A stretch of DNA of 64,000 nt from Macrotrachela quadricornifera. Lineage: Eukaryota; Rotifera; Eurotatoria; Philodinida; Philodinidae. The notes below the pieces were generated by a model. It saw only the letters and a list, made by a program, of their open reading frames with translations. It searched no databases and was not told the origin of the DNA. Of this stretch, positions 33,870 through 45,459 are shown one piece after another (positions within the stretch are counted from its first letter, which is position 1; every line of letters begins with the position of its first letter). Made by a program: the position numbers and the translations under genes. Location: the NCBI GenBank assembly GCA_022393335.1, contig JAJEKB010020704.1:615357-679356 (forward strand), written 5' to 3'.

Positions 33870-35055
33870 CCAACATTAACACCCAGAATCACTATTATAT
33901 TTCATACAAGCAACCGCAGAACTCCATATCCTATATTTTAACACAAATATGTGCCATCCTCGAATAGCTTTTTATCAGAAATTTTTCGTTGAAAACACAT
34001 AAGATCAACTCAAATATGTCAATATATACCTACTAACGCCCAAAAACTCTGTATTAATGAGTCGATAGCATTCAACTTAATTTCACTAATACCTGTAACT
34101 CGTTTATTGTCAAACAAATCGAAATATCTTCCTATGAATTTTACTTAAAAATCATCTTAAAAGTAAAAGAACCGCGTTTTTTTCCTGTATTAAAACCACA
34201 AAGTTAAGATTGCAAATAGTGCGTCTTAATTGTGTGTGTCAGTTTCGGATGGAAATCGAAGCAATTTTCTCATACCTAGGAACCCGTAAACTCATAGTGA
34301 TTTGTCATAAAATCAAAGAAAAGATCAACCAAAATGTCAGGACGTTGAAAAACGTACAAAATATTTTTATATGCGTCCGCGTTCCCTGGGAGCGAAACCT
34401 TAAGGAGAGGGACCCTGAAAACCCCAATCTTAACTTTTTAAAACTATTTCTTATATATTGATAGGTTCTAGACTGTAGAAACTCAACACTATTACAATCC
34501 TACACACTAAACACATTTTATTTATAAAGTTTAAAAATTTGCCTTTTCGAAGTCAACACTAAAACGAACTCTCAAAAGAGCTACAATTTTCTGAGTGAAA
34601 ATACTACTATTTTCACTTTTACCATAATTTTGAAATAAAATTCCCAGGAACATATTTCCAGTTGTTTGTCAATAAATGAATTACATCTGCTTGTGACTGT
34701 GAGTGAATGTATAGTGAATGATATCGACTGTTGAAGTAAACGTTTTGAAGTGTCAATAAATGTTTCTCTGCATTTTATTGTTTTTTGAGATAAATATGCT
34801 TGAGAAACTAATTCAGGCGCATATTAATGGATAGATTATGTGTTTCTGTAAGTGTTAGTGAAGGTAAGTTGAATGCTATCGACTCATTAGTACGGGACTT
34901 TTAGGCGTTAGTAGGTATATATTGACATATATGGATCGATCTTCTGTACTTCCAACGAAAAGTTCCTTAGAAAAAGGTATTCGGGAATGGCACATATTTA
35001 TGTCAAAATGTTGAATATAAGACATAACCTTGGTGTTAGTGTTGAGAAAGGTGAG
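33870..35055. repeat. Fold-back element, arms about 200-230 bp
   Basis: The left arm (33870-34100) and right arm (34850-35055) are imperfect reverse complements: GTCAATATATACCTACTAACGCC versus its complement, AATATGTGCCAT versus ATGGCACATATT, and GAGTCGATAGCATTCAACTTA versus its complement. The long centre has no supported gene. Confidence 0.65.
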
Positions 35056-35548
35056 TCATTTTTTAGTGTTTGCAAACGAATTACAGGATTTATTGCGGTT
35101 TTAAATGTTTATTTAGAGACAGAAGTTTAGTCTAGCAAACAAAATACTCTTCTTTTTGAACCATAGTTATATGATTAAGTCGGTTTAGCTTTATTTCGTA
35201 TATTTTTTTCGTTTTAATTGTTTTTTTTATTTGGTAGGCATGGAGATATTAAATGATTGTAGAAATCCATAGAAACATATTTTTTTGCATGAACTGAATA
35301 TTTTTGATTCCTCTGTCTTTGATACTGAAGCCGTATATAATGTTGTCATATGAATCATATACAGAATATGTATCGAAGATTATCCTATAAAACGAAGGAG
35401 AGTGAAGAGAAAAAATGATGATTATTCTGATTTTGTTTAGATTTATTTCTGACCAAAAAAAGGAAGGAATGTTAAGAAAGGCTTATTCTATTTTTTTTCA
35501 AAAAGCTTTGGAATCTTGATGTAACTTATGCCTGTCCAAAAAAATAAT
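35056..35548. other. Intergenic, nothing recognised
   Basis: AT-rich spacer between two fold-back elements. Confidence 0.35.
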
Positions 35549-36003
35549 AGACTCGAGCATTTTTGCAATAACGCAAGAACAAAAAGAGCTAGAGAGCTGC
35601 GGTTTTCACCAATAAACAGAAGAGACATTAGAACGTCTTTGCTTCCGATATTGTATAACGCGAAATCATTTTAAAGTCAAGTATTTTTATGAAACAACGA
35701 AAGAATATCTAAAAATAAACCATCTTTAAAACAGAACTTTTACAAAAAAATTTACAAAATTTGCTGAAAAACTACGGAAAATTTATACTTCTGGACGAAG
35801 TAGATAGTGAATTTGATTCCTTTCATCGTAAAATACGTAAAGTATATAATCCGAATTATATCTGAAATCATAGAGTTTAAAACGACTTCGTCTTACAGAA
35901 TACTAAAGAAAAAGATACCTTAGTGTTGCCTCTTTCCATTGGCGAAAACCAAAGTTCTCTAGCTCTTTCCATTTTTCAGTTATTGCAAAAATATCCGAGT
36001 CCA
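35549..36003. repeat. Fold-back element, arms about 90 bp
   Basis: Left ACTCGAGCATTTTTGCAATAA...GAGCTAGAGAGCTGCGGTTTTC is mirrored on the right by GAAAACCAAAGTTCTCTAGCTC...TTATTGCAAAAATATCCGAGT. Arms are about 35549-35640 and 35920-36003. No coding content. Confidence 0.7.
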
Positions 36004-36960
36004 CTCTTTCTTTGGATAGACAATAGTATAAAATATGGTTTTCATTAAAAAAAAATATCGTTTAATATACGAAGAAAATCGATTAGTTCAATTAATAAAT
36101 CATCATTGGGTTTTTTAGTTTTGTTTATGGCAGTAAATCGTGGATTTGTTCGTTTGTGAACATATTTCTAGAAAGTGTGGCTGTTGGTCACAGTGATTTA
36201 TATACGGTATTACAAAGTGAGGTGTTCGTGATGTTATTATAAATTACGAATACCTGATAAATTGTAGTTTACCATATATATGTAAGTGAAACACTCTAGA
36301 TCGCAGATTTCCAGTTTTTAAAACAACTTAGTTCAAAGAAATTTCGCATCTTTTGTACAAAACATTTTCTGCTTGTTTTCCTATTAAAAAACTTGTCAGT
36401 ACAATTCCTTTGGGACTAAAACCTGCAACTCTCATATCTTCATAGAAAGTGCACTAAATGACTCTTACTTTTCTCTTCCTCCAAATACTTTGGAAGACTT
36501 CTGTGAAGATCTTCATTTTATCTTTTCACCGTGGCTGCTAAGGTACATAACGGAGTGCATTTGTAAAGAGAGGATAAGCTTGAAAACCTCCACATAAAAC
36601 TTACACTCACTATTTTTTTCGAAAATATATGTGAGTTCCACAAAATTTAATTTTATGTAAATTCCAAATTTCAGAAATTATGATTAAAGAAGCTTGTCGA
36701 TATCAAAGAAACTTTCTTCCCATGTTATTTTTCATAAATCATGAGAGACCACCAGTGGCATTTCAATTAACAATTATACAGAAAACTTCACATTAATATT
36801 AACGAATTAAGTCTTAGCTGCTCCACTTTCTTTTCTTAATATTAAGGGTAAACTAATCGTTTTTCATTTAATGTTACGTTAATGGGAAAATGATTCACTT
36901 CTATTGAAAATATTCTACAAGAGCTACAAAATCTTTCGAAAACCTCCACAATTCGAGAGA
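36004..36960. other. Intergenic upstream of the LRR array
   Basis: No LRR or F-box exon could be found in this stretch. Confidence 0.4.
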
Positions 36961-37090
36961 ATCATAAATCCCTTGGAAATACCAAAAAACCTTAGTAATT
37001 ATATTGGAGATGTTGATACACATCAACATCTTGCTGATCTCTTACGAGATAACAAGATGATTCTCATCTTATTTTCTTCTCTACATATAG
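36961..37090 (+). pseudogene. Degenerate first LRR unit of the array
   Basis: The region reads IGDVDTHQHLADLLRDNK and aligns with the tail of the LRR consensus. The donor after AAG (37056) is AT rather than GT, and the following intron-like segment (37057-37090) is only 34 bp against 52-57 bp elsewhere. The reading frame runs through it to a stop at 37113. This unit looks broken and would not splice like the others. Confidence 0.6.
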
Positions 37091-39000
37091 ATACTCACCA
37101 CACTGAACATTGACCACAAACAAATCAAACCTGCTGCAGTACAAAATCTCGCTAATGCCTTAAGAAATAACACCGTAACTCTCATCCTATTTTCATTTCT
37201 CTCATATGCATTTTCTTCTCTATACATAGATACTCATCACACTGAACCTTCATAGCAATGAGATCGAAGCTGCTGCAATACAACAACTAGCTGATGCCTT
37301 AAGAAATAATTCGGTGATTCTCATCCTATTTCCTTCTCTCTCATGTTCTTCTTCTCTACTTATAGACACTCACTACACTGACCATTCATAGCAATGAAAT
37401 CGGCGCTGCTGGATCACAACATCTAGCTCATGCATTAAAAAATAACAAGGTGACACTCATCCTATTTTCTTCTCTCTCACGTTCTTCTTCTTCGCTGCAC
37501 GTAGACGCTCACCACATTGAATCTTTGGTTCAATAACATCAGAGATGTTGGGGCACAATATCTTGCTGATGCCTTACTAGAGAATAAGGTGATACTCATC
37601 CTACTTTCATCCTTCTCATATATTCCTCTTCTTCTCTAAATATAGACACTCACTACACTAGTCCTTCATGGTAATGAAATCGGAGCTGCTGGATTACAAC
37701 ACCTAGCAGATGCCTTAAGAAATAACAAGGTGGAAATCATCCTATTTTCTTCTCTCTCATACCCATTTTCTTATCTGCACATAGACGCTCGCCACACTGA
37801 ACATTGGTCTAAATCCATTCGGAGCTGCTGGAGCACAACATCTCGCTGATGCCTTAAAAAATAACACGGTAACTCTCATCCTATTTTCTATATCTTTCAT
37901 ATTCATCTTATTCTCTACATATAGACACTCACCACACTGAATGTTGATTTCAATCAAATCGGAGATGTTGGAACACAACATCTAGCAGATGCCTTAAGAA
38001 ATAATTCCGTGATTATCATTCTATTTCCTTCTCTCTCACGTTCTTCTTCTCCGCTGCACATAGACGCTCACCACACTGAATCTTTGGTACAATCAAATCG
38101 GAGATGTTGGGGCACAACATCTCGCTCATGCCTTACTGGATAACAAGGTGATACTCATCCTATTTTCATCTTTCTCATATATTCTTCTTCTCTACATATA
38201 GACACTCACCACACTGAATGTTGATTCCAATGAAATCGGAGCTGATGGGGCACAACATCTAGCTGACACCTTAAGAAATAACAAGGTGATTATCATTCTA
38301 ATTTTATCTTTCTCATATTCATCTCCTTCTCTACACATAGACGCTCACCACACTGAACCTTCGGGGGAATCAAATCAAAGATATGGGGGCTCAGCATATC
38401 GCTGATGCCTTAAAAAATAACACCGTAACTGTCATCCTATTTCCTTCTCCTTCAAATTCATCTTCTTCTCTACACATAGACACTCACTACACTGAATCTT
38501 TGGTACAATCAAATTGAAGATGTTGGGGCACAACATCTCGGTGATGCCTTACTGGATAACAAGGTAATACTTATCCTATTTTCATCTTTGTCATTTTCAT
38601 CTTCTTCTCTTCGCCTAGACACTCACCACACTGAACCTTCGGCAGAATCAAATCGGACTTGCTGGCGCACAACATCTTGCTGATGCCTTAAGAAATAACA
38701 GCGTAACTGTCATCTTATTTTTATCTCTCTCACATTCATCTTCTTCTCTATACATAGACACTCATCACACTGAACCTTCAGCAGAATCAAATCGGAGATA
38801 CTGGAGTACAACATCTAGCTGATGCCTTAAGAAATAACAACGTAACTATCATCTCATTTTTTCATCTCTCTCATATCCATTTGATTCTCTATATATAGAC
38901 ACTTGAGAGCTTGGTGATCTTGTATGGTAATAACATTTCTTCAACTGTTAAAGAAGAATTAGAACGACAGGACAATAGAATGAACGAATGTGATTCTTAA
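37091..39000 (+). CDS. LRR protein 3' part: 13 exons of one repeat each plus terminal exon
   Basis: Thirteen exons of exactly 84 nt start at 37091, 37230, 37366, 37505, 37646, 37785, 37925, 38064, 38202, 38341, 38480, 38619 and 38758. A terminal exon (38899-39000) ends at TAA. All are phase 0 with GT-AG introns of 52-57 bp. Each 84-nt exon encodes one 28-residue ribonuclease-inhibitor-like LRR, consensus TLTTLNLxxNQIGDxG then AQHLADALRNNK. The last exon encodes TLESLVILYGNNIS and a short charged tail. The spliced region gives 397 residues that would form a curved LRR solenoid for protein binding. The 5' end is missing: the preceding unit is broken and the nearest plausible first exon is the F-box exon at 32457. 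Units 4, 8 and 11 share LW(F/Y)N and LL(D/E)NK, which indicates block duplication. Confidence 0.8.
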
Positions 39001-39443
39001 TTACACTGTTGTTGATTACTAATAAAACAATTGCATGCAAACTTTTCATCGTATTTATATTATGGAGCCAGCACTTAGAAAGATATCTGGATAAGATTTC
39101 GCTCTGACCATACACTATTGGAAAATTCACATACTTGAGAAGGTACGAGACTTAGCAGACATATTGTGTTACAACTATGTGCCAATCTCTCTAAATGTGA
39201 AATTTTGTCCGAAGCGGACAAGGGCTCAAAAAAGAATGATAACTTTTAGTGTGATAACTTCTAACTACACAGAGTTCAATTACGATATGGTTTTTTCTTT
39301 ATGCTGTTGTGTCAATATATGAATCACTGGCCTAATTCGTACATTGATTATCAATAGCTGTTCATAAATATCTACCCGCCTTTTATGTTTAAATGAGTAG
39401 TAATGTCTATAACGAATAAATTTATTAGACATTCATTAGAAAA
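39001..39443. other. Intergenic, nothing recognised
   Basis: AT-rich sequence downstream of the LRR gene; no feature supported. Confidence 0.4.
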
Positions 39444-39908
39444 TTTACCCTTTGACACCGGAATTTTTTTGCTCTATGCCATGACGTTTGGGTAAGATAT
39501 TCATCAAAGAAAGGTAAAAGAATAGTTGATTTTGCGTCTTACATCTCCTGTAAGTGTCTGTATACATAATCAAAATAAAGTTCAATTTAAAACAACGATT
39601 GTCTATTATCCTGCGTGTTGGCATGCTCTTTCCAACAAAAATATTTAAATATATTGAATGACTTTGGATACAGACCCATATCATTTCTGACAATAAATGA
39701 CTTTTTTTGAGAGAAGCAAGGTACTGAAAAACATGACAAAGTATATTTTTAATGTTTTTCATACGCTCTATCATCCGTGTAATTTTGTACGGATCTCTAT
39801 TCGCTTCCAACATTTATTGAAAAGATTCCTTTAAGATTCTCAAAAATCCGAAGATTGAAAAGTTTTCGACGCGGGAAATATTCGTACCACTGGAACTGAA
39901 AGGGTTAA
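39444..39908 (-). mobile_element. Possible piggyBac-like relic (465 bp)
   Basis: Left boundary TTTA-CCCTTTGACACCGG, right boundary, reverse-complemented, TTAA-CCCTTTCAGTTCC. CCCTTT termini next to TTAA-type tetranucleotides fit piggyBac-class elements; the left tetranucleotide is one base off. A minus-strand frame of 122 codons (39445-39813, starting MLEANRDPYKITRMIERM) fills the interior, but I cannot identify a transposase motif in it. Confidence 0.4.
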
Positions 39909-41848
39909 TCAATGAACTGATTCATCAATTTAAATATCTGTCACATCCGTAAATAGATATTAATTTATCTACATAATCAGTTCAATACTCTTTTTAGATT
40001 GTGTTTCAAAGTCCATATCATTTATTCTTTCCTATTCAATAAATACTAAGCATAATAATAAGTTCTAAATATTTTATTTAATCCATTCACCACAATTCAG
40101 TTTTCTTGGAAAAGTCTTGGAAATATCCATTTTTGTCAAGAGTTAACCTCTAGTTAATGAACTTTTCCATTGGCTTTCATGGATTACTTATTGTTCTCTT
40201 CTTCGTATCATTATATGGCGAGTAAGACCAACTCTCGAGTTTTTTCATGCTCGCTCTTGTCTCTATGCTTTTATCTAGAGAATCGGCCAAAATTTGGAAG
40301 TAGTTCACGCGTCATTAGAGTGTAGCAGTTGAATTGGTTTCTGGATGACACTGGTAAATATCTATTTGATATACAAGAAAATCTACACGATCAGCAAAAT
40401 GATCAGTCTGTAATTTCGCGAAAGTTTTGTGAGATCTTTACTGCTTAGTACGCTACTCGAGAAGCTGAAATCATATACAAGACAAAAATCAATAGACCAA
40501 ACGAACCGCAAATTTGGTGATCACAAGCTCGAAGAAAAAGAAGAATCTACGCGCGATGTCTGACGACGCTGTGCTGACTTCTACGAGAAAATCAGTCATG
40601 CAACTCCAAAAAAAGTAAACTAATGACATTTAATGTGTGATCTTTGATTAAGAAAAAAAATGGAAAAGCGTTTCTCCTATGGAGTTTCTTGTAAAAAGAA
40701 TGTGGAACCCACTGGTGGATCCTATCGTGGTGAATGGTTTAATGGTTTTAGGTAAACTATTCTAATTTAGATTGATAATATATAAATTTTCAACTGACCA
40801 TCTAAAATACTTTTCACATGTTACTTTGAAGCGATTTATTATAAAATAATTCTCATATTCATGCGTTATCTTATCATTTGTACTTTGTTTGGACTGTAAA
40901 GTATATTATCATACCTGTATTTTATTTCAACATAAAATAATTTGTGTCTTCTTCTTCGCTTCTTTTTTAACATTAGTCATTGTCAATAACGATTTAAGTA
41001 AGTATGTGCATTTTAGTCTATATATTATATTTATTCTGCATGCACTCATATGTATCCATGATTAGTACCTTCTCTATTGTTGGATAATTTCTTCCAAGGC
41101 TCCTTAAGTATCTCTCGTACTGCTTCGTGCTATATCTGACGCCTACACACCGTCGTATGAAGTTGCAGGGAGCGCATGTTTTTTTATATATACACTAACA
41201 TGTTAGTAATTTCTGTGCTAATTTATTTTATACTTCGATTTATACAAATCGAAGTCTAGATTGATTTTAAAAATTAATATTCAGCTATGGTTCTATAGAA
41301 TCACTAATAAATCTTAATGATGGAGAGATATTTAATATTTTTCCTAAAACTAGAGACAAATTAGTGATCAAAATGTCAGATTACAACGATAAAGAAGATG
41401 GTGGCTATCCCCGAATAGCGATGTTATTTCAGTACCTTTCAAAAAAAAACAAACGGGCGTGTTGTAATCGCTAATTAATTATTCAAATAAATCTTCGCTA
41501 TATTCATTTACATTTAAAGTGCCATAATATCTGCTATGTTTGACTACTTAAGAGAGATATCAATTTACTTGTCTCTTAAGGTTAAAGCTAAAAAAGAAAA
41601 CTTAATATATCTGAGATGCTAAGACGCGGTTACCAAAAGTCCACATCATATTTAATAACAAAACAGAGCACATCTCTGTTTCTCACATTATTCCCTGACT
41701 ACTATACAGTGAGATGAAAAAACACGCGCTCTGTGCATCTTTACACAACGGAACGTAGTATAGATGAATGGTCTAGTTTGAAGAAATTGCTTGTATTTAT
41801 TTTTTAGCAGACATTAAGATAATTGAATTTATTCATCAAAATAAATAA
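39909..41848. other. Intergenic, no supported gene
   Basis: A short segment at about 40675-40745 (GGAACCCACTGGTGGATCC...GTGGTGAATGG) resembles 49905-49965 (GTCCCACTCATGGGATCTG...GTGGCGAATG), suggesting a dispersed repeat. Otherwise nothing recognised in about 1.9 kb. Confidence 0.4.
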
Positions 41849-43084
41849 ATGAATTCAAGCAAAGTTGAACTTGTCTACAAAGAAGGTAAAGGTCGATGTA
41901 TGATTACAAATGAAGATGTATCTCAAGGAGAAATTTTATTTGTATGGAAACCATATATCATCGTTCCATATGTTACAGAAAAAGAATATGTATGTGCAAA
42001 TTGTATGCATATTTCAAAAGAGCAAACTAAAATAAATGAAATGTTACCATGTCGACAAAATTGTTTTAATGTATATTATTGTTCGGATAAATGTGAAAAA
42101 GAACATTGGAATGAATTTCATCAATATGAATGTTCATTTATGAATAAAATATATTCTTTAAAAGATTTTGGTTATAATGATGAAGTTATTAATTATACAC
42201 GATTAGTTATGCGTATGCTTACACATCGATTACAAGAAATGTTAGGTAAACAATATGATATTTCAATTGAAGATATATGGATTGGAAGATCACATTTTGA
42301 GGACTTTAACACTGACAAAATAAAAGAATTTGAAACTGTAGCAAAGATTCTAACTGAATATATATTAACTAAACTCATTCATCATATTACAAAAGACAAT
42401 CAAGAATTTATTGATATTATTCAATCATTTCTTCCTCATAGTACAGATATAGACAAATTCGATATTAATAATTATGATACATGGGTAAATGATATGATTC
42501 GTTCAGGTTTTATTTCAAATGATTCGAATATTATTCAATTAATAAAATGTCTATTAAAAAAAGTCTTTATACTTATTTGTATTGAAGAAATAAATGCATT
42601 ATTTCATATAACATTTATTCTTGAAGGATATTTTAATCCTCCATCAACATATGCTATGGGAATGTATCCATCGGCTGCATTTGTTAATCATTCATGTTCA
42701 CCAAATTTAGCACGTTTTCCAGTTCAATATAATAAAAATAATTATCATGTCGGTGATGTTGTATTCTTTGCAACACGATCAATAAAAAAAGGTGACGAAG
42801 TATTTTACAGTTATTTAGAACGAGAATATCAACTTTATATAAATGAACAAATTAATTCTAATGATATTATAAATAGTCCAGAAAAACGAAAACAAAAATT
42901 AAAAGATGAATTTTTTTTTGATTGTAATTGTCAACGTTGTTTAAATGAATCAAAAGGAATTCTTGATATTTCATATATGAATTTGGTAAAACAACTTAAA
43001 TGTACAAGACCGAAATGTAAAGGATGGTTTATTCCATTTAATGAAAAAATTATGCATTGTGAAGCATGTAGACAATTACGATAA
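41849..43084 (+). CDS. SET and MYND domain protein (SMYD-type lysine methyltransferase)
   Basis: Single-exon protein of 411 residues. The SET domain is split by a MYND zinc finger, the SMYD hallmark. The N-terminal SET part is residues 1-45 (GKGRCMITNEDVSQGE). The MYND ligands are C49, C52, C68, C72, C78, C82, H91 and C95. The SET core has VNHSCSPN (279-286) and GDEVFYSY (315-322) with the catalytic-type tyrosine, and the post-SET cysteines are CNCQRC (359-364). SMYD enzymes transfer methyl groups from S-adenosylmethionine to histone or other lysines in nucleus or cytosol. The C-terminal TPR-like region of SMYD1-3 is absent; instead there is a short tail with C385-x4-C390 and C404-x2-C407, a possible extra zinc site. 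AATAAA follows at about 43142. Confidence 0.85.
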   Translation: MNSSKVELVYKEGKGRCMITNEDVSQGEILFVWKPYIIVPYVTEKEYVCANCMHISKEQTKINEMLPCRQNCFNVYYCSDKCEKEHWNEFHQYECSFMNKIYSLKDFGYNDEVINYTRLVMRMLTHRLQEMLGKQYDISIEDIWIGRSHFEDFNTDKIKEFETVAKILTEYILTKLIHHITKDNQEFIDIIQSFLPHSTDIDKFDINNYDTWVNDMIRSGFISNDSNIIQLIKCLLKKVFILICIEEINALFHITFILEGYFNPPSTYAMGMYPSAAFVNHSCSPNLARFPVQYNKNNYHVGDVVFFATRSIKKGDEVFYSYLEREYQLYINEQINSNDIINSPEKRKQKLKDEFFFDCNCQRCLNESKGILDISYMNLVKQLKCTRPKCKGWFIPFNEKIMHCEACRQLR

Positions 43085-44409
43085 TAGATTTTCAGACATT
43101 TTTATACATCAATATATATTCAACTAACATTCCTTTAAACTTAATAAAATAATAAAAAAAACTAGATTGCAGCATTTAATTGTAGATTGACAATCCGCTG
43201 CTAGCCATTTTTTAGCATATAGAACATATATGATCAGGGATTTTTGAGGATCCTAAGTTCGAATCCAATGTCCAATCGTCTTGATGATCTATTAGTTTGC
43301 TCATACATCTAATAGACGAGTGCTTAAGACAACGAGCCTTTCTGCATATACATCTACATACTCTGCCATCCAGAGAAAGATCAAGAGATCCTTCTCGCGG
43401 TATAGTCTCATCATAGGAACTCAAAAGTTCATTTTTGATTGCTCCCCCAATAATTCGACAACGAAAATAACTAAGACCGACGGCTTCTACTATAGCCCAA
43501 AGTAGAATCTAGGATGTAGGAGGAAATACGCTGGAGCTTGAGTTATGAGTAAAACCAAAATATGAACCGCTAAGAACGTGATTCACAAAGGTTGGTTCGA
43601 TTCATGTATCAGTACGAAGCGTACTAGCGCATCGTTGAGACAGTGACGTAGCAGAGAGGTAAGAAAAGAAACGTTCAAAAAATGAAACTGTTTCAAGGTA
43701 TTGTTGCCTTTCGTTTACTACAGTGCTTTTTCCTCTGTAAATTCGAAGTGCAGGCAGTTAATCAAAAGGAAATAAGAAGAAAAATTGTTTTCGTAGCGGG
43801 AGACAAGGCTAACTTGGGAGTCATATTTGGAATAAAAAGGGGTGAACTCAGGAGCGGGGGACATTGCGACTTTATGCCTCTAGCTCCAAGAGCATTTTTT
43901 AAGAAACAAGATAGATGATTTATAGACGAACGTTCGACTGTCATTCTTTAAGATATCAAGTATACAATTTTTCATCTGTCATTATTATCTATCACTATCA
44001 ACACTCCTATAATATATATCAACAAACATCCTTTTCTCTCTGAGACATAAGACTTATGTTATGTGTTTCTACGTTGTTATTTTATCAGCCTCTATGTAAC
44101 ATTTTATTTAATGTCCTGATTGTGTTTCTTTTCTCTTTTTTCAAACATCTTTTATTGAAATAAAAGCTTTGACTCCAAAAAGAAACTTTGATATTAATTT
44201 TAAAAAATAACCTTGATTTGTATAATAAAACATATGCATGTTCCCAACGTATTTTATTTTTCTTTATTGATAGAAAATAACCAACGATTAAAAGCTTTGA
44301 TTATTGACTGTTGTTATCTTGATATTGTAAGAGCAAATATAAATGAGATAAGACCATTTATATAAAAACAGTCTTTCATTGACAAATTTCGATTTATCAA
44401 AAATAAGTC
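43085..44409. other. Intergenic, no supported gene
   Basis: A segment at about 43830-43905 (GGGGTGAACTCAGGAGCGGG, ATGCCTCTAGCTCC) is GC-richer than its surroundings and may be a repeat end. The 78-codon frame at 43682-43918 is not recognisable. Nothing else. Confidence 0.4.
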
Positions 44410-44899
44410 ATGGCTTCCATTCAATATGCATGCATTCTATTATTATTAGTGATTACTGTTCAAGGACAAAGTAAAAAATAAAATTTTCGAAATTAAAAGA
44501 CTATTTCTTAATTAATTAGGCCAAGTATGTGGTAAAAATGAAAGATATAACGGTTGTGGATCAGCCTGTACTGAAACATGTGATCGTAAACCTCAAATAT
44601 GTATAATGGTATGCAAGAGTGGATGTTTCTGTGAAGCTGGATATGTTCGTGAAAATGATTCACCTGGAAGTCCATGCATAAAACGAGAAATGTGTAAAAG
44701 AAAAGATGATACACAACTTTGTGGTGCATATCAAGAATTCCAAAGTTGTGGATCAGCTTGTGTTGAAACTTGCAATTCAAAACCAGAAATATGCACAGCA
44801 AATTGTGTTCAAGGTTGTTTCTGTAAGGGTCCAATGTATATTCGTCGGGATAATAGTCCTAACAGTCCATGCATTAGACGTGATCAATGTCCCGAATAA
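44410..44899 (+). CDS. Secreted double-TIL-domain protease inhibitor, two exons
   Basis: Exon 1 (44410-44470) encodes a signal peptide, MASIQYACILLLLVITVQGQ. A 49-bp phase-1 intron (44471-44519) precedes exon 2 (44520-44899). The product is 146 residues. Two tandem trypsin-inhibitor-like domains follow, each with ten cysteines in TIL spacing: domain 1 from VCGKNE to KREMC, domain 2 from LCGAYQ to RRDQC. TIL domains inhibit serine proteases through a loop between cysteines 5 and 6. Here the loops are CIMVC and CTANC; by analogy with insect TIL inhibitors the P1 residues would be Met and Ala, suggesting chymotrypsin- or elastase-like targets rather than trypsin. The two domains are clearly duplicates. 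AATAAA-rich sequence follows the stop. Confidence 0.88.
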
Positions 44900-45260
44900 A
44901 ATTATTTATTGACAAGAACATATTCAACTTTTCTCCAAGTTTTATTTAAATAAAATAAATAAAACAAATATTAAAACCTCTATTTTATCCATTTTAATAA
45001 TTTGAAATTTATATATTCTTTATCTAGAAAACAAATACGTTTAGATTATATTAACCTAGACGAAATTAAATTATTTCATTGTATTTGATATTGTGTACGA
45101 TTTTATCGTATTTTATTGACATTGTCTGTCGAGAAAATGAGACATACGAGAGCCAAATAAAAAGTCTCACTGCTAAATTGATATGGTTGAAATATTTACG
45201 GTTCATGGTTTGCCTAGAGGAAAATATTCAGATTTTAAGCTTTGTCAAAGGAGGAGTGAT
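44900..45260. other. Intergenic, nothing recognised
   Basis: AT-rich 3' flank of the TIL gene. No further feature supported. Confidence 0.4.
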
Positions 45261-45336
45261 AGTTTGTCCACGAAACAGCTCTAAACGATTATCCTCATGT
45301 GAGAATAATTATTTAGGGCTGTTTCGTGGACAAACT
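45261..45336. repeat. 76-bp near-perfect palindrome
   Basis: AGTTTGTCCACGAAACAGC at the left is mirrored by GCTGTTTCGTGGACAAACT at the right. The arms meet almost without spacer near 45298 and have a few mismatches (TCTAAACGATTATCCTC against CCTAAATAATTATTCTC). Confidence 0.8.
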
Positions 45337-45459
45337 GTTTCCTCTTCTTTGAATTAGTCCCTCAACGGAATTCAAATTCATGAAGCTCTAATATCTGCAC
45401 CGAAATGTAATTGAAGAAGGAAGAAAACTGGGAGAGTGATTCATCTTTTCACCACTTTC

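Noticed and set aside
43762..43944. Frames on both strands at 43.7-43.9 kb (LGARGIKSQCPPLLSS on minus)
   Set aside because: Both strands are open over the same GC-richer patch; this looks like a repeat end, not a gene, and no splice context was found.
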